Part shown: positions 11,924 to 24,000 of the stretch, piece by piece | Numbering within the stretch: position 1 is the stretch's first letter | How the letters are laid out: the number at the start of each line of letters is the position of its first letter | From: Anisus vortex | Taxonomy: Eukaryota; Mollusca; Gastropoda; Planorbidae | Reading direction: 5' to 3' | NCBI GenBank assembly: GCA_949126835.1 | Contig: OX421506.1 | Span: 28,099,441-28,163,440, forward strand | Length of the DNA stretch: 64,000 nt | The notes under the pieces: generated by a model | Database searches by the model: none | The model's input: only the letters and a program-made list of their open reading frames with translations | Told to the model about the DNA's origin: nothing | Translations under genes and position numbers: made by a program

Positions 11924-12113
11924 CAAATCGATATACTTTTGGCAAAGTGATATTGTTGCTCCACTCCCAATCCCCTCTATCCGGAGCTGTCCAAGCAAGT
12001 TTATACATAGACTCTGAATCCTCATATTGAGTTATATCATTAAGATAAAATTGAAATGTTCCATTGGAATAGTCTTTACAGAAACAGTGTGTTATATATG
12101 CAGATAAGGGAAC
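11924..12113 (-). CDS. Copy A exon 4: Cys-rich N-glycosylated extracellular segment
   Basis: 190-nt exon (63 codons plus 1 nt). The acceptor is TTTTTCTCCAG and the donor is G/GTAAGTA; it starts in phase 0 and ends in phase 1. It encodes nine residues (VPLSAYITH) with no counterpart in copy B. Then comes a strongly conserved block CFCKDYSNGTFQFYLN, a variable block, and WSNNITLPKVY before the donor. Sequons are NGT and NIT. Copy B 60331-60541 has the same CFC, DYSNGTFQFYLN, DSESMYKL and WSNNITLPKVY blocks, with 36 identical nucleotides across the first. The variable patch between MYKL and WSNN differs almost completely. Reading a protein here is supported by splice signals and by conservation with copy B, not by a known domain. 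Confidence 0.8.
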
Positions 12114-13217
12114 CTGGAGAAAAACGAGATACTTAAGGAAAAAAAAAACTGTCCTATCAAAGATAACATTGACATGTAAACGATATTCTGTGTACTGAAC
12201 AAGCAAGGGGTGGACAACAATGACACAACAAAAAACGATGAGATTTGTTTGTTTCAAAAGAAACACTAATGATTTATTGAGTTAACCGTATTTACCCATT
12301 TTACCCCATTGTTTTGTCCTGTATTACCCCAACATAACCTTGTTCACAAAGCCTCCAAACCACACGCTGCCATGCTTAAGTAGGCAAAACTGATAGATTT
12401 ATTATCATTGCCCACAGAAATATCTATCAGAATGTTAATTCTTGTCTGACAAATCTGTATTTTTTTCCTTAATGAACACATTTGCATCATAACCATAAAA
12501 TATATCAAAATTGACAAAATTGAAATATTTTCCTCTCACTGACGCACGCAGCTCAACCAAACAAAACGGATTTTGCCGACAAGGCAGTATCACGTGATCT
12601 CTTTATTCGACTCATTGCTATATAGCTCCCACTATCTGTTTTTCAGTAATTCGTGTGTCTCGTTTTACCCCGCTAACTCATTTTACCCCAGTTTCCCCTA
12701 TTGCCATACCCTAAAATAATTAATAGATAAGTCATTTAATTAATTTGGTATTTATATTGAAACGTTTGCATTTAGTTGCAATTGTATTTATTTTGTGACT
12801 TCTTACCAGTTAAAAATTATACATATCATCGACCCTATATTTTATGAAATCTTTTGTGAGAAAAGAAAAAGTTAGAGATCTTCTGCTAATAATGTAGAAC
12901 TAGTTTGAGCAGAGGCCCCGGTAGTGTGGCTGATATATTGCTATTATAAAACATTGAGTTAAGTTAATTTGGAGGTGAACTACAATTTCCTAATTCATCA
13001 AAACATATCTGTGTTTGTGTTGACTAAATAAAATATTGTTGTAGGTAGAAACAACATTTTCACTTGCTCATTTTCTCAAGTTTGCATAAGCTGAATGAAG
13101 TGAATAGCAGTTGCTAGATAATCAGCTCTGAACTGTAATGAAGCTAAATGTTAAGATGCTTATACTTATAACACGCTACAAATAATAATATAAAAAAATA
13201 TAAGCACTAAAACCAAC
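12114..13217 (-). other. Intron made of inserted sequence in copy A
   Basis: GT-AG interval (GTTGGT ... CTCCAG, 1104 bp) lying exactly where copy B has an uninterrupted exon. Homology to copy B exon 60331-60541 stops near 13217 on one side and near 12090 on the other. So about 1.1 kb was gained in A or lost in B, and part of the new sequence is now read as codons of exon 4. The interior includes TTACCCC-rich sequence at 12285-12690 and dispersed repeat X at about 12695-13212. Confidence 0.7.
12695..13212. repeat. Dispersed repeat X, copy 2
   Basis: Homologous over its whole length to 1024-1586 (landmarks listed there), at roughly 70-75 percent identity by eye. No ORF. It ends a few bases from the splice donor of the 36-nt exon of copy A. 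Confidence 0.7.
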
Positions 13218-13253
13218 CTTGTTACAGGGCTCATTTAAGTACACAGGGCAATA
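13218..13253 (-). CDS. Copy A exon 3: 36-nt micro-exon
   Basis: Twelve codons, YCPVYLNEPCNK, between an acceptor CTGTTTCAG and a donor AAG/GTTGGT, phase 0 on both sides. It corresponds to the first twelve codons of copy B exon 60331-60541 (WCIVYINVPCSK), which has the same acceptor CTGTTTCAG. Both keep cysteines at positions 2 and 10. Joining it to 11924-12113 keeps the frame and restores the spacing to the downstream CFC motif with a nine-residue substitution. The donor lacks the strong GTAAGT of the other exons, so splicing here is a prediction. Confidence 0.6.
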
Positions 13254-13754
13254 CTGAAACAGATAATTTATTTCATATATTTATCATTGTTTTATGGAAC
13301 TGATTATTAAATATAACCTGTTTATCATAATGTGATTTATATTGTAAGTGTCACCTTTTATGTTCATAGGAAACCTATTATACAGTCGTACATTTCTTTG
13401 TTTTATGCTAACCCTCAGCCCGAACTTTCTCCTACATTATTAATTAATAATTGACTAAATAACTTGTAAAACCCCAACCTTCCTGTGAGATAATTGAGCA
13501 AAGAGCTATTCTTTATTAAGTCATGTCTACAGTTGGCTTATTGCTTTTGGGCTTCAATTAAGTTCATATAGTCCACTTGTGTGGAAACGTAAACTCTAAA
13601 AGTTATAACCAAAGGTGTACCGGACACTTTAGCGTTTGGAGTATTTGTTAAGGTCAGTGATATGTTTGTTCTGCTTGTTGTGATATGCACCGTGGCGATG
13701 CAGATTAGTAATTAGTTATGCTGTAAATGCAGTTTTGATTTCTTAATGCTTGTC
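13254..13754 (-). other. Copy A intron 2, part homologous to copy B
   Basis: Intronic. About 13255-13420 aligns with copy B 60543-60670. A shared example is TAGGAAACCTATTATACAG against TAGGAAACGTATTATACAG. Nothing else recognised. Confidence 0.6.
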
Positions 13755-13762
13755 ATCTATAG

Positions 13763-13943
13763 CAGGGGTCGGCAACCTTTCGATCATAGTGTGCCAAAGT
13801 AGGATTTCTAATTCATTCAGCGTGCCATCAGCATAAACGTCAACCTGGGCCACCATCATTTTTATTTCAAGAAAAGACTTTAAATGACTTTTTGTGGGTC
13901 TTCCGCGTGCCATTGAAAATGACTCATAGGTTGCCGATTCCTG
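13763..13943. mobile_element. hAT MITE, 181 bp
   Basis: Ends are CAGGGGTCGGCAACCT on the left and the inverted AGGTTGCCGATTCCTG on the right. It is flanked by the perfect 8-bp duplication ATCTATAG (13755-13762 and 13944-13951). A CAGGGGTCGGCAACCT-type end with an 8-bp target is diagnostic of a hAT family widespread in animals. The 72-codon minus frame across it is a remnant or chance frame. It is inserted in intron 2 of copy A. Confidence 0.9.
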
Positions 13944-13951
13944 ATCTATAG

Positions 13952-15160
13952 GACCAAACAATTTACCAAACTATTCAAGACAAGGGTACTGTTTTCTAGT
14001 GACATATCGAATTGACGTCTGCTAACAGACTTTTCACCAACTATATATCAGTACAAAATGTATTTGATGGCTGACGCAGTATTACAGTCTACTAATAAAG
14101 CTAAAAAAAGCGTTTTATTGACTTAGACACATTAATTTAAAGATAGGATGTTTAAATAATTGCTAGAACTTAAGGATGTCTTTTCTCCTCTATTTGCATT
14201 TTGTACTGACGCCTTTTAAATACAAAAGATTATAGTGATCTACGTGGTTTAAGTTACTAATTTAATATTAAATATAAAATGTTAGGAAATTATTTCACGC
14301 ATAGGCCGAAACTAATTTTTATTTATTTATTTCAAAGAAGACACACATGTACCGCTTGAACTTTTAAAAACTTTCCAAATCTAGAGTCTACTGCATCTCA
14401 ACGCTATCATTAGTGTTATAGTTTATATTTTGATATATTATGTTTTTAATCATGAAAATAGAACGTCCGTAAAGGTTCGTAGGTAATTTTGTTTACCTGC
14501 GTTAGACCACGAGTTTTTTAAGTTTTGTAGGAACAATTGTTTAAGATTCATGTCCAATTCAAATGTCAAATTCCTAACCTACTAACGGTTTATTAACTTA
14601 TTATAATCATAGACTATTTTTTGTAAATATTATGCTAATTAAAAGCTGTTATTATAATTGTATATTGTACAATTAAATTGTATAGCCTAGATTGTATCCA
14701 AATCGCACTACTTTATGGAGTAAATCTGAACAATATGATCAGTGATTTCATGAACAGGTAAAACTTGTTTCATTTTGTAAATTTTGTTTTGCTTATTTAG
14801 TATTTAATTTAATTTTTTTTTAAATCTGTAATGTGATAGTAAATTTTAAAAGATCATAAACAATTCATTCCCTTTATTAGGCTTATGGCAATTGCACTAT
14901 TGTGTCAACTGATGGAAGAATCTCATGGGCAAAAAAAAGTTTTTTGCTGAAATGTCAGAATTGTTCTATTATCACAGGAAAATTATGTTTTCTTTACCAT
15001 TATTGTGAGATCAAAATAGTACTGTTACTTTATTTATATTTTTTTTAATTGCAAAAGAATCTGGTTTAAAGTTGTTTTAATTCTTTTATTTAATTATTAT
15101 AAACAATTATTACAATGTTCAGTCTACATTTATGTTCAAAACTTAGAGTATGCTAGACTT
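13952..15160 (-). other. Intron 2 of copy A, AT-rich
   Basis: No ORF or recognised repeat. The last part contains the first degenerate units of the satellite that follows. Confidence 0.6.
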
Positions 15161-15164
15161 TGTA

Positions 15165-17455
15165 AACTTTTATGTAAATTTATGGGTGTAAATATAATCT
15201 ATGGATAACCTATTGGAACTTGTATGTAAATGTATGGGTGTAAATATAATCTATGGATAACCTATTGGAACTTGTATGTAAATGTATGGGTGTAAATATA
15301 ATCTATGGATAACCTATTGGAACTTGTATGTAAATGTATAGGTGTAAATATAATCTATGGATTACCTATTGGAACTTGTATGTAAATGTATGGGTGTAAA
15401 TATAATCTATGGATAACCTATTGGAACTTGTATGTAAATGTATGGGTGTAAATATAATCTATGGATAACCTATTGGAACTTGTATGTAAATTTATGGGTG
15501 TAAATATAATCTATGGATAACCTATTGGAACTTGTATGTAAATGTATGGGTGTAAATATAATCTATGGATAACCTATTGGAACTTGTATGTAAATGTATG
15601 GGTGTAAATATAATCTATGGATAACCTATTGGAACTTGTATGTAAATGTATGGGTGTAAATATAATCTATGGATAACCTATTGGAACTTGTATGTAAATG
15701 TATGGGTGTAAATATAATCTATGGATAACCTATTGGAACTTGTATGTAAATGTATGGGTGTAAATATAATCTATGGATAACCTATTGGAACTTGTATGTA
15801 AATGTATGGGTGTAAATATAATCTATGGATAACCTATTGGAACTTGTATGTAAATGTATGGGTGCACTTATAATCTATGGATAACCTATTGGAACTTGAA
15901 TGTAAATTTATGGGTGTAAATATAATCTATGGATAACCTATTGGAACTTGTATGTAAATGTATGGGTGTAAATATAATCTATGGATAACCTATTGGAACT
16001 TGTATGTAAATTTATGGGTGTAAATATAATCTATGGATAACCTATTGGAACTTGTATGTAAATGTATGGGTGTAAATATAATCTATGGATAACCTATTGG
16101 AACTTGTATGTAAATGTATGGGTAGAAATATAATCTATGGATAACCTATTGGAACTTGTATGTAAATGTATGGGTGTAAATATAATCTATGGATAACCTA
16201 TTGGAACTTGTATGTAAATGTATGGGTATAAATATAATCTATGGATAACCTATTGGAACTTGTATGTAAATTTATGGGTGTAAATATAATCTATGGATAA
16301 CCTATTGGAACTTGTATGTAAATTTATGGGTGTAAATATAATCTATAGATAACCTATTGGAGCTTGTATGTAAATGTATGGGTGTAAATATAATCTATGG
16401 ATAACCTATTGGAACTTGTATGTAAATGTATGGGTGTAAATATAATCTATGGATAACCTAATGGAACTTGTATGTAAATGTATGGGTGTAAATATAATCT
16501 ATGGATAACCTATTGGAACTTGTATGTAAATGTATGGGTGTAAATATAATCTATGGATAACCTATTGGAACTTGTATGTAAATGTATGGGTGTAAATATA
16601 ATCTATGGATAACCTATTGGAACTTGTATGTAAATGTATGGGTGTAAATATAATCTATGGATAACCTATTGGAACTTGTATGTAAATGTATGGGTGTAAA
16701 TATAATCTATGGATAACCTATTGGAACTTGTATGTAAATGTATGGGTGTAAATATAATCTATGGATAACCTATTGGAACTTGTATGTAAATGTATGGGTG
16801 TAAATATAATCTATTGATAACCTATTGGAACTTGTATGTAAATGTATGGGTGTAAATATAATCTATGGATAACCTATTGGAACTTGTATGTAAATGTATG
16901 GGTGTAAATATTATCTATGGATAACCTATTGGAACTTGTATGTAAATGTATGGGTCGAAAAATAATCTATGGATAACCTATTGGAACTTGTATGTAAATG
17001 TATGGGTGTAAATATAATCTATGGATAACCTATTGGAACTTGTATGTAAATTTATGGGTGTAAATATAATCTATGGATAACCTATTGGAAGTTGTATGTA
17101 AATGTATGGGTGTAAATATAATCTATGGATAACCTATTGGAACTTGTATGTAAATTTATGGGTGTAAATATAATCTATGGATAACCTATTGGAACTTGTA
17201 TGTAAATGTATGGGTGTAAATATAATCTATGGATAACCTATTGGAACTTGTATGTAAATGTATGGGTGTAAATATAATCTATGGATAACCTATTGGAACT
17301 TGTATGTAAATTTATGGTTGTAAATATAATCTATGGATAACCTATTGAAACGTGTATGTAAATGTATGGGTGTAAATATAATCTATGGATAACCTATTGG
17401 AACTTGTATGTAAATGTATGGGTGTAAATATAATCTATGGATAACCTATTGGAAA
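15165..17455. repeat. 52-bp satellite array within intron 2
   Basis: About 44 tandem copies of a 52-bp unit containing GTATGGGTGTAAATATAATC and CTATGGATAACCTATTGGAA. Copies are very homogeneous. The common variant is GTAAATTTATG for GTAAATGTATG, recurring at intervals that suggest a higher-order unit. Rare private variants such as GGTGCACTTATAATC near 15862 and GGTCGAAAAATAATC near 16954 mark single copies. It has stops in all frames, so it is non-coding. Confidence 0.95.
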
Positions 17456-18155
17456 TATAAGACATATGTTGTTGTTTTTTTTCAAATGTAAACTTCATGC
17501 TTTTCTTGTTTCTAATACTTTACCTACTTATTAGCATTAATTTTTGCAATATACATATTTTACTATTTCAATTATTTCCTTATCAGGTTTGTGTTCTGAA
17601 TGTGTGGCCTAACGCAACAGTTTCTGGAAGTCCTAGAGAACATTTTACGATGATTAAAGTGCTCCAAACAGAAAATGTAAACAGCTATTTAAGCTATGAA
17701 AAATGTTTTCAGTTTTTATAGAAGAAAAATAAAATTACATACATAATTTAATAATTTTGTGATTGTTGAAATATCTATTGTAGGCCTAGTCATTACTTTA
17801 ATTGTTTTTTTTGTAAAATTTTGATTGTAATACCTGATTTAATTATGTAGACATTCACAAAAGCTTTGTCACAAATTAACTTGGAATATATAATATATTG
17901 TTAACATTTAAACAATAACATAATCATTTTTAAGAATAACAAAATGATACATTATTCATGTATTTTCAAAATAATCTTTATGTTAATATATTTACATTGT
18001 CTATTGTTATCTTACTAGATACTTCAAGAAGTAAATATAATTGCATCATTTCATATATTTTACAAAGAAACTCAATGAACTATAATTAATGTTTCATAAG
18101 AACTATAAATCATACACTAATAATAGGGCTTAATACTAATTTCTTTTTCAGAATA
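17456..18155 (-). other. Intron 2 of copy A, AT-rich
   Basis: A 74-codon plus-strand frame (17497-17721) ends with a mixed-composition stretch (SGSPREHFTMIKVLQTENV) that I do not recognise. It may be a small TE or exon fragment but nothing around it supports a gene. Confidence 0.4.
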
Positions 18156-18243
18156 CTGCAATGGAATTCGGACAATTAATCATCTGCATTATACAGCAAA
18201 TTTATTTACATGCAGATGATTAATTATCCGAATTCCATTGCAG
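18156..18243. repeat. Near-perfect foldback hairpin (33-bp arms)
   Basis: Arms 18156-18188 and 18211-18243 pair with a single mismatch (GGACAATT against GGATAATT), around a 22-nt loop. The left arm begins CTGCAATGGAATTCGG and ends ATCATCTGCA. The sharp ends and near-identity suggest a recent foldback or palindromic insertion, or a hairpin transcript precursor. No flanking duplication was identified. Confidence 0.85.
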
Positions 18244-18516
18244 CATTTTGATGGAAAGAAAAATAAAAACAAGGAGTATTTTGGGGGAGAATTTACGTGT
18301 TTTTTTTATACTTTGCCACGTGTTTTCAACGTAATTTCACGGTGTTTCCACGTTATTTCACCGGCCTTTACGTAATTTGTCACGGTGCTTTCACCGTAAA
18401 AAATTCACGTGAATTAAGTTTGCGAATAGAACCTTAAAAATAAGTGATTTCACCAAAAATCTGGTCGGGTTTCCATGTCTTTTTCACATGATAAGACGTG
18501 TTGTGCCCGCACGGCT
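18244..18516. other. ACGT/CACG-rich patch
   Basis: A run of short related motifs (CACGTG, AACGTAATTTCACGGTG, TTCACCG, CACGTT) between 18290 and 18420, unlike the surrounding AT-rich intron. Some are mutually complementary (CACGGTG/CACCG, CCACGTG). Function unknown. Confidence 0.4.
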
Positions 18517-19086
18517 AGTCCTACAAACACTCATATAATCCTACATACACTCATATACTCCTACATACACACAAATAGTCATAAAAACACTCATATAATC
18601 CTACATACACTCAAATAATACTACATACACTCATATACTCCTACATACACAAATAGTCCTACATACACTCATATAAACCTACAAACACTCATATAATCTT
18701 ACATACACTCATATACTCCTACATACACACAAATAGTCCTACATACACTCATATACTCCTACATACACTCAAATAATACTACATACACTCATATACTCCT
18801 ACATACACACAAATAGTCCTACACACACTAATATAAACCTACAAACACTCATATAATCTTACATACACTCATATACTCCTACATACACACAAATAGTCCG
18901 ACATACACTCATATACTCCTACATACACTCAAATAATACTACATACACTCATATACTCCTACATACACACAAATAGTCCTACATACACTCATATAAACCT
19001 ACAAACACTCATATAATCTTACATACACTCATATACTCCTACATACACACAAATAGTCCTACATACACTCATATACTCCTACATAC
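18517..19086. repeat. 20-bp minisatellite, left part
   Basis: About 28 units of a 20-bp repeat (CTACATACACTCATATACTC and variants CAAATAATAC, CATATAATCC, ACAAATAGTC) arranged in a longer repeating order. The array is interrupted by an LTR retrotransposon and continues at 26972. Confidence 0.9.
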
Positions 19087-19762
19087 TGTTACGTCCACAA
19101 TCCCCTTGTGGCCAGAGCTGTGTAGATCTTGCTGATAATTCTCGTTAGTCCTAGGGGAGACTTTAATTATTAGTATTTATGTTTCAGTATTACACGAACT
19201 CTTCTTATAGTCCTGGGCACAAATTCAGTATTTGTATTCCAACATTTCCTTTCTTGTAAATTATGGTAGTAGATAAATCTTATAGTAATGTATACAACAC
19301 AATAGGATAGTAACTTGACAAAGAAGCTTCAGTGTAACTGTTGTTGGTAGTTTATTTCAGGTGGTATGTTCAATATATACAATATATCTATTATGTACAG
19401 TTAGAATAAAATAGTGCAAACACAAACGTTCTCAAAAGAACATATTTTGAAACTCTCCGTCTTTCAGACAAAACAAATCATTAAATACTATCCGAGTGGT
19501 GCAAGGGATAGACCCATTACCAGTAGGGGTGAAAATCATGGTATCATTACAAAACTCATAACAAAAACGATAGGAACTTCCCCTATTAAATAATGAGTCG
19601 TTCCCAGACTCTGAGAATTTGAGATCAACACAGAATCCCAGCATTACCTAGAACCTTTAGTTTTCCTACTAAACGTCCTAATATTGTGTGTAGTAAGAAA
19701 AGAGAGAGAGAGGAGAATAAACATTGCGTGTTCCAATTCTTGGAAAAACAATATACATGACA
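19087..19762 (-). repeat. 3' LTR (minus-strand element)
   Basis: Identical in length (676 bp) and nearly in sequence to 26296-26971. As read on the plus strand it starts TGTTACGTCC and ends ACATGACA, so both ends are TG...CA. Confidence 0.95.
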
Positions 19763-19776
19763 CGCCCCCACCCAAT
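19763..19776 (-). other. Polypurine tract
   Basis: On the minus strand ATTGGGTGGGGGCG immediately precedes the 3' LTR. It is G-rich and correctly placed to prime plus-strand DNA synthesis, although the final CG is not purine-only. Confidence 0.6.
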
Positions 19777-21002
19777 GAAAGAAATAATGTACCATAATTA
19801 CCCAAGTAATACTCAACATGGTACATTTTTCGTACTTAACACTATCGTTTTAACAACCAACAATCAATGGAAGATTATAAGACAATTTAAGCAAACATGG
19901 CTCACTGGCACAACTAAATTATAAAAAGTGTCACTACCCAATGGTAATTGTGATTATAACGTGATGGACAAATATTTCCCCGTTAGTATTAATATTAACT
20001 AATGTCTCAACAAGTACAAATAATTCAAAAATATTCTAGTCATTCTTATTTTAACTATGTACAGTTGTGTGGATTTCCACCAAAATTTGCAAAAAGTCTT
20101 AATCTATTTAAACAAATATAACATTGCTCAAACTCTGTCAATTTTCAACAGTTTACTTCTAATATACAAACCAAAAGATAAGTAATACATAACTCGAATC
20201 AAACTATAGGTTACTTCCCCTTTAAATTACAGTGTCAACTTGACATTAACAGGGTGCATACCTAAGATGATGATACTTCCCCTTTTCTCAAATATGAGGA
20301 GAAAATACGCTCTAGTTACGATTACTACAGTAATCTCAATATTAAAATGTAATCCACTATTATGCGTTTTTGGCAAATTTGAAAGTTTAATATAAAAGTT
20401 TGTTCAGGGTTGAATGAGTGTACACCTTTAGGTACCTTTGTTTCCCTCTGTTCCTGGATATATGGAATATATATAACCTATACAACATAGTGAATATCCA
20501 CTAGTTTTTCCCATTCTATTACCATGATATAACAATTTAGCAATAGATTTCCAATATTATCTATTAATTTATACCAATTAAGATTACATCTCTTTCTAAG
20601 ATAAAAATTGTACATATTATTATTTAGTTCCATTCATTAACTAAAATAAAACAAGATAATAAATCAACTAGCTCAAAGTTTTCCCACTTAATTGCATGTG
20701 ATGACAATTACTTTTATCCATCCATATCAAGTAAATACGTGCATATTATATATTTATTGCATCATGCATCAACATTTAAATGGAATTTCTTTTCCATAAT
20801 CAAATGAATTTAAAATATATCAGAACATCAATATTATACATGATTATAAGAATTATTAATACTTTCAAAAGACTTGACTTCTGTATGATACAAGTATTCT
20901 ATAGGTATTACATAATCAAAATTCAAACGAATGATAGGTTATCATGAAAAATTCTTAATGAATAAATGAGATGATCTGAAAAAGAAGTATGGGGTTATTC
21001 AG
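19777..21002 (-). other. 3' untranslated region of the LTR element
   Basis: About 1.2 kb between the pol stop and the polypurine tract. It is AT-rich with no convincing ORF, and there is no env-like frame. Length and lack of coding are notable but not unusual. Confidence 0.6.
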
Positions 21003-24000
21003 TCAATCATGTAGCACCCGAGATAGAGTATCAGCTGTGACGTTGTCCCTACCCCTCAGGTGTTTTATGTTTAAGTCATAGGCTTGGAGGAATAAGCTCC
21101 ATCTAACAAGCCTCTGGTTTTGCTTGACCCTGGAGAGAAAAGTCAGAGGGTTGTGGTCGGTCAGTATTTCTATCGGGTACCCAGAGCTGTTTACATAGAA
21201 ATCAAACTGTTTTAACGCTAGGATCAACCCTAAAAGTTCCTTCTCACTTGTATTATAATTACGTTCATGGATATTGAATTTCTGTGAGTGGTAGCACACC
21301 GGGTGCTCCTCTCCGTGGTCATCCTGCTGAGTTAGCACCGCTCCCATCCCAGTATCGCACGCGTCTACTGCAATTTTAAAGGGTCTATCAAAACGCGGGG
21401 TCACCAAAATAGGTGCCCTGGATAATCTTAACTTCAACTCATCAAACGCCTTTTGGCACTTGTCAGACCAAACAAAGCGATTGTTCTTCTTTAGTAGGTC
21501 AGTTAAGGGGCAAGCTACCGTAGAAAAGTCCTGGCAAAACTTACGATAATACCCGGCCATTCCAAGGTAACTACGGAGTTGTTTCCTTGTCTGTGGCACT
21601 GGGACATTCTGAATAGCTTCTATTTTAGCATTTACTGGTTTAACCTTTCCACCACCCACTACATGTCCAAGATACTCGATAGTGGCATGTCCAAACTGAC
21701 TCTTAGCCAGGTTTATTGTCAAATTGGCGTTATTCAGTCGTTCAAACAAGTGTCGTAGTTGACTGACATGTGTCTTGAAATCTGTACTATACACCACTAT
21801 GTCGTCGAGGTAGGCATTACACTGGAAGATACCGCGAGTGAGGGTGTTTATAAGCCTTTGAAACGTCGCAGGGGCATTACGGAGTCCGAATGGCATGACC
21901 TTATACCTGTAAAGTCCGTCAGGTGTCACAAACGCGGATACTTCCTGTGCCCGTGGCGTCAAAGGAATCTGAAAGTACGCGGAGAGAAGATCAATTTTTG
22001 TCACATACGTCGCATCACCTATCTTATCAATGAGGTCATCAATACGAGGAATGGGATACGAGTCAGTCTTTGTCAAATTATTTAATTTCCTAAAGTCTGT
22101 ACAAAACCGCAATGTGTTGTCGGCTTTTGGTACCAACACACAGGGTGAAGACCATTCGCTATCACATTCTTCCACTATGTCATTTTCTAACATATACTTC
22201 ACCTCTGCTCTAATATGTTCAAGTCTGATGGGGTTAACTCTATATGGATGCTGTTTAATTGGCCTGGCACCCTCAGTTAATACTACATCGTGTTCTATTA
22301 GATGTGTCCTCCTGGGAACATCTGTAAACAGTGACTTATATTCATGTACCAGCTCAATAATCTTCTCCTTATCTTCTACCGGAAGATGTTCTAGCCTTGT
22401 ATCTAAACCCTTAAGGGCATCTGTATTATTAAGTTTACTTTCTGCAAACTTATATTCTATCCTAGATAAATCCGTCGGGACCCTAGCTAATGAAATCATG
22501 GGGACCTCCCGTGGTTTACTCTTTTCCCTGGAAACATAGGGCTTAAGCAAATTAATATGGCATACCCTCTGCTTTTGTCTCCGGTCAGGAGTCTTTATCA
22601 AATAATTGACCTCGCCAAGCTTTGACTCTATCTCATAGGGTCCACTAAACTTTGCACTTAAAGGCTGATTTTGCAAAGGTAGAAACACAAGAACTTTGTC
22701 ACCTGGTGCAAAAGTTCTAGCTGTAGCTTTACGGTCATAGTTCTGTCTCATACGCTCCTGCATCTGTGGAAAATGAATCTTCACATGGTTAAAAGCATGA
22801 TAAAGCCTATTTTTAAATTTATCTACATATGACAAAAGTCCAATCGGTTCACTGTCCGTTAGCCAAGTTTCATGTAGAAGTTTCAACGGACCTCTGACTG
22901 AGTGTCCATACACAAGTTCGAATGGGCTAAACCCCAGGGATTCCTGATAGGCCTCCCTTGCAGCGAACAGTACATAAGGCACACCCTTATCCCAGTCTTT
23001 CTCGTTTTCATAACAGTACTTTTTAAGCATCGATTTTAATGTCTGATGAAACCTTTCCAGAGCTCCCTGGCTCTCAGGATGATAGGCACTTGATAGCCTA
23101 TGGCTTATCCCTAATTGTTCCATGACTTGTTTGAAAATGTTCGAAGTAAAGTTAGTCCCCTGGTCGGACTGTACTGTCTTCGGTAGGCCATAACGTGTGA
23201 AGAAATTTGTCAGGGCGTCTACCACCTTCACTGTTGTTATGTTCCGCAACGGAATGGCTTCCGGGAAGCGAGTGGATGAACACATGACTGTGAGCAGGTA
23301 TTGAAAACCGGCTTTTGTTTTCGGCAACGGGCCCACGCAATCAATGAGTATACGACTGAATGGTTCGTCGAACGCTGGTATCGGCTGGAGTGGAGCGACA
23401 GGAATTCGTTGGTTAGGACGTCTTACCATTTGGCATACGTGGCAAGTCTTGCAGTATTGTTCGACATCTCTTCTCAGTCCTGGCCAGTAGAAGTAAGGGA
23501 GGATACGGTGGTGCGTTTTTCGGACTCCCATGTGACCAGCGAAAGGAAGATCATGCGCCATACGCAGTATATCTTGACGATAGCACTTAGGTATTACAAT
23601 CTGGTGAATACTGTCCCACTCGTTTGTACCTGAGTTGAGCGGTTTCGACTTTCTCATCAACACTTCATCTTTTATGTAGAAACATTCCGCCATTGCATCT
23701 GCAGTCTTTTCATCAACAGCTTTCATTCTGAGTTGCATTATTACTTCGTCATTCAATTGTTCTTTCACCAATTTCTGCTTTGGTGACAAAATGTTATCGT
23801 TCTCGGTTGCATCACCAGTTGTTAGTTCAGCAAAGAACGTAGCACTTAAATCGATGTCAGGTGTTTCTGTTATCACTGTTTCATTCGCATGTGTGTCTTC
23901 AGAACAGACAAGCACATCTTTCGTTGCACTACACGGCGTAGCAGGAGTCTTTACCGACTTCTTTTTCTGCATTGCTCTTGTCAGTGCACATGTTGGGCGT

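Noticed and set aside
17497..17721. 74-codon plus-strand gene in intron 2
   Set aside because: The first half is AT-rich hydrophobic noise; the second half is unrecognised and isolated.
19432..19644. 70-codon minus frame repeated in both LTRs (also 26641-26853)
   Set aside because: Present twice only because the LTRs are duplicates; no domain or start support.
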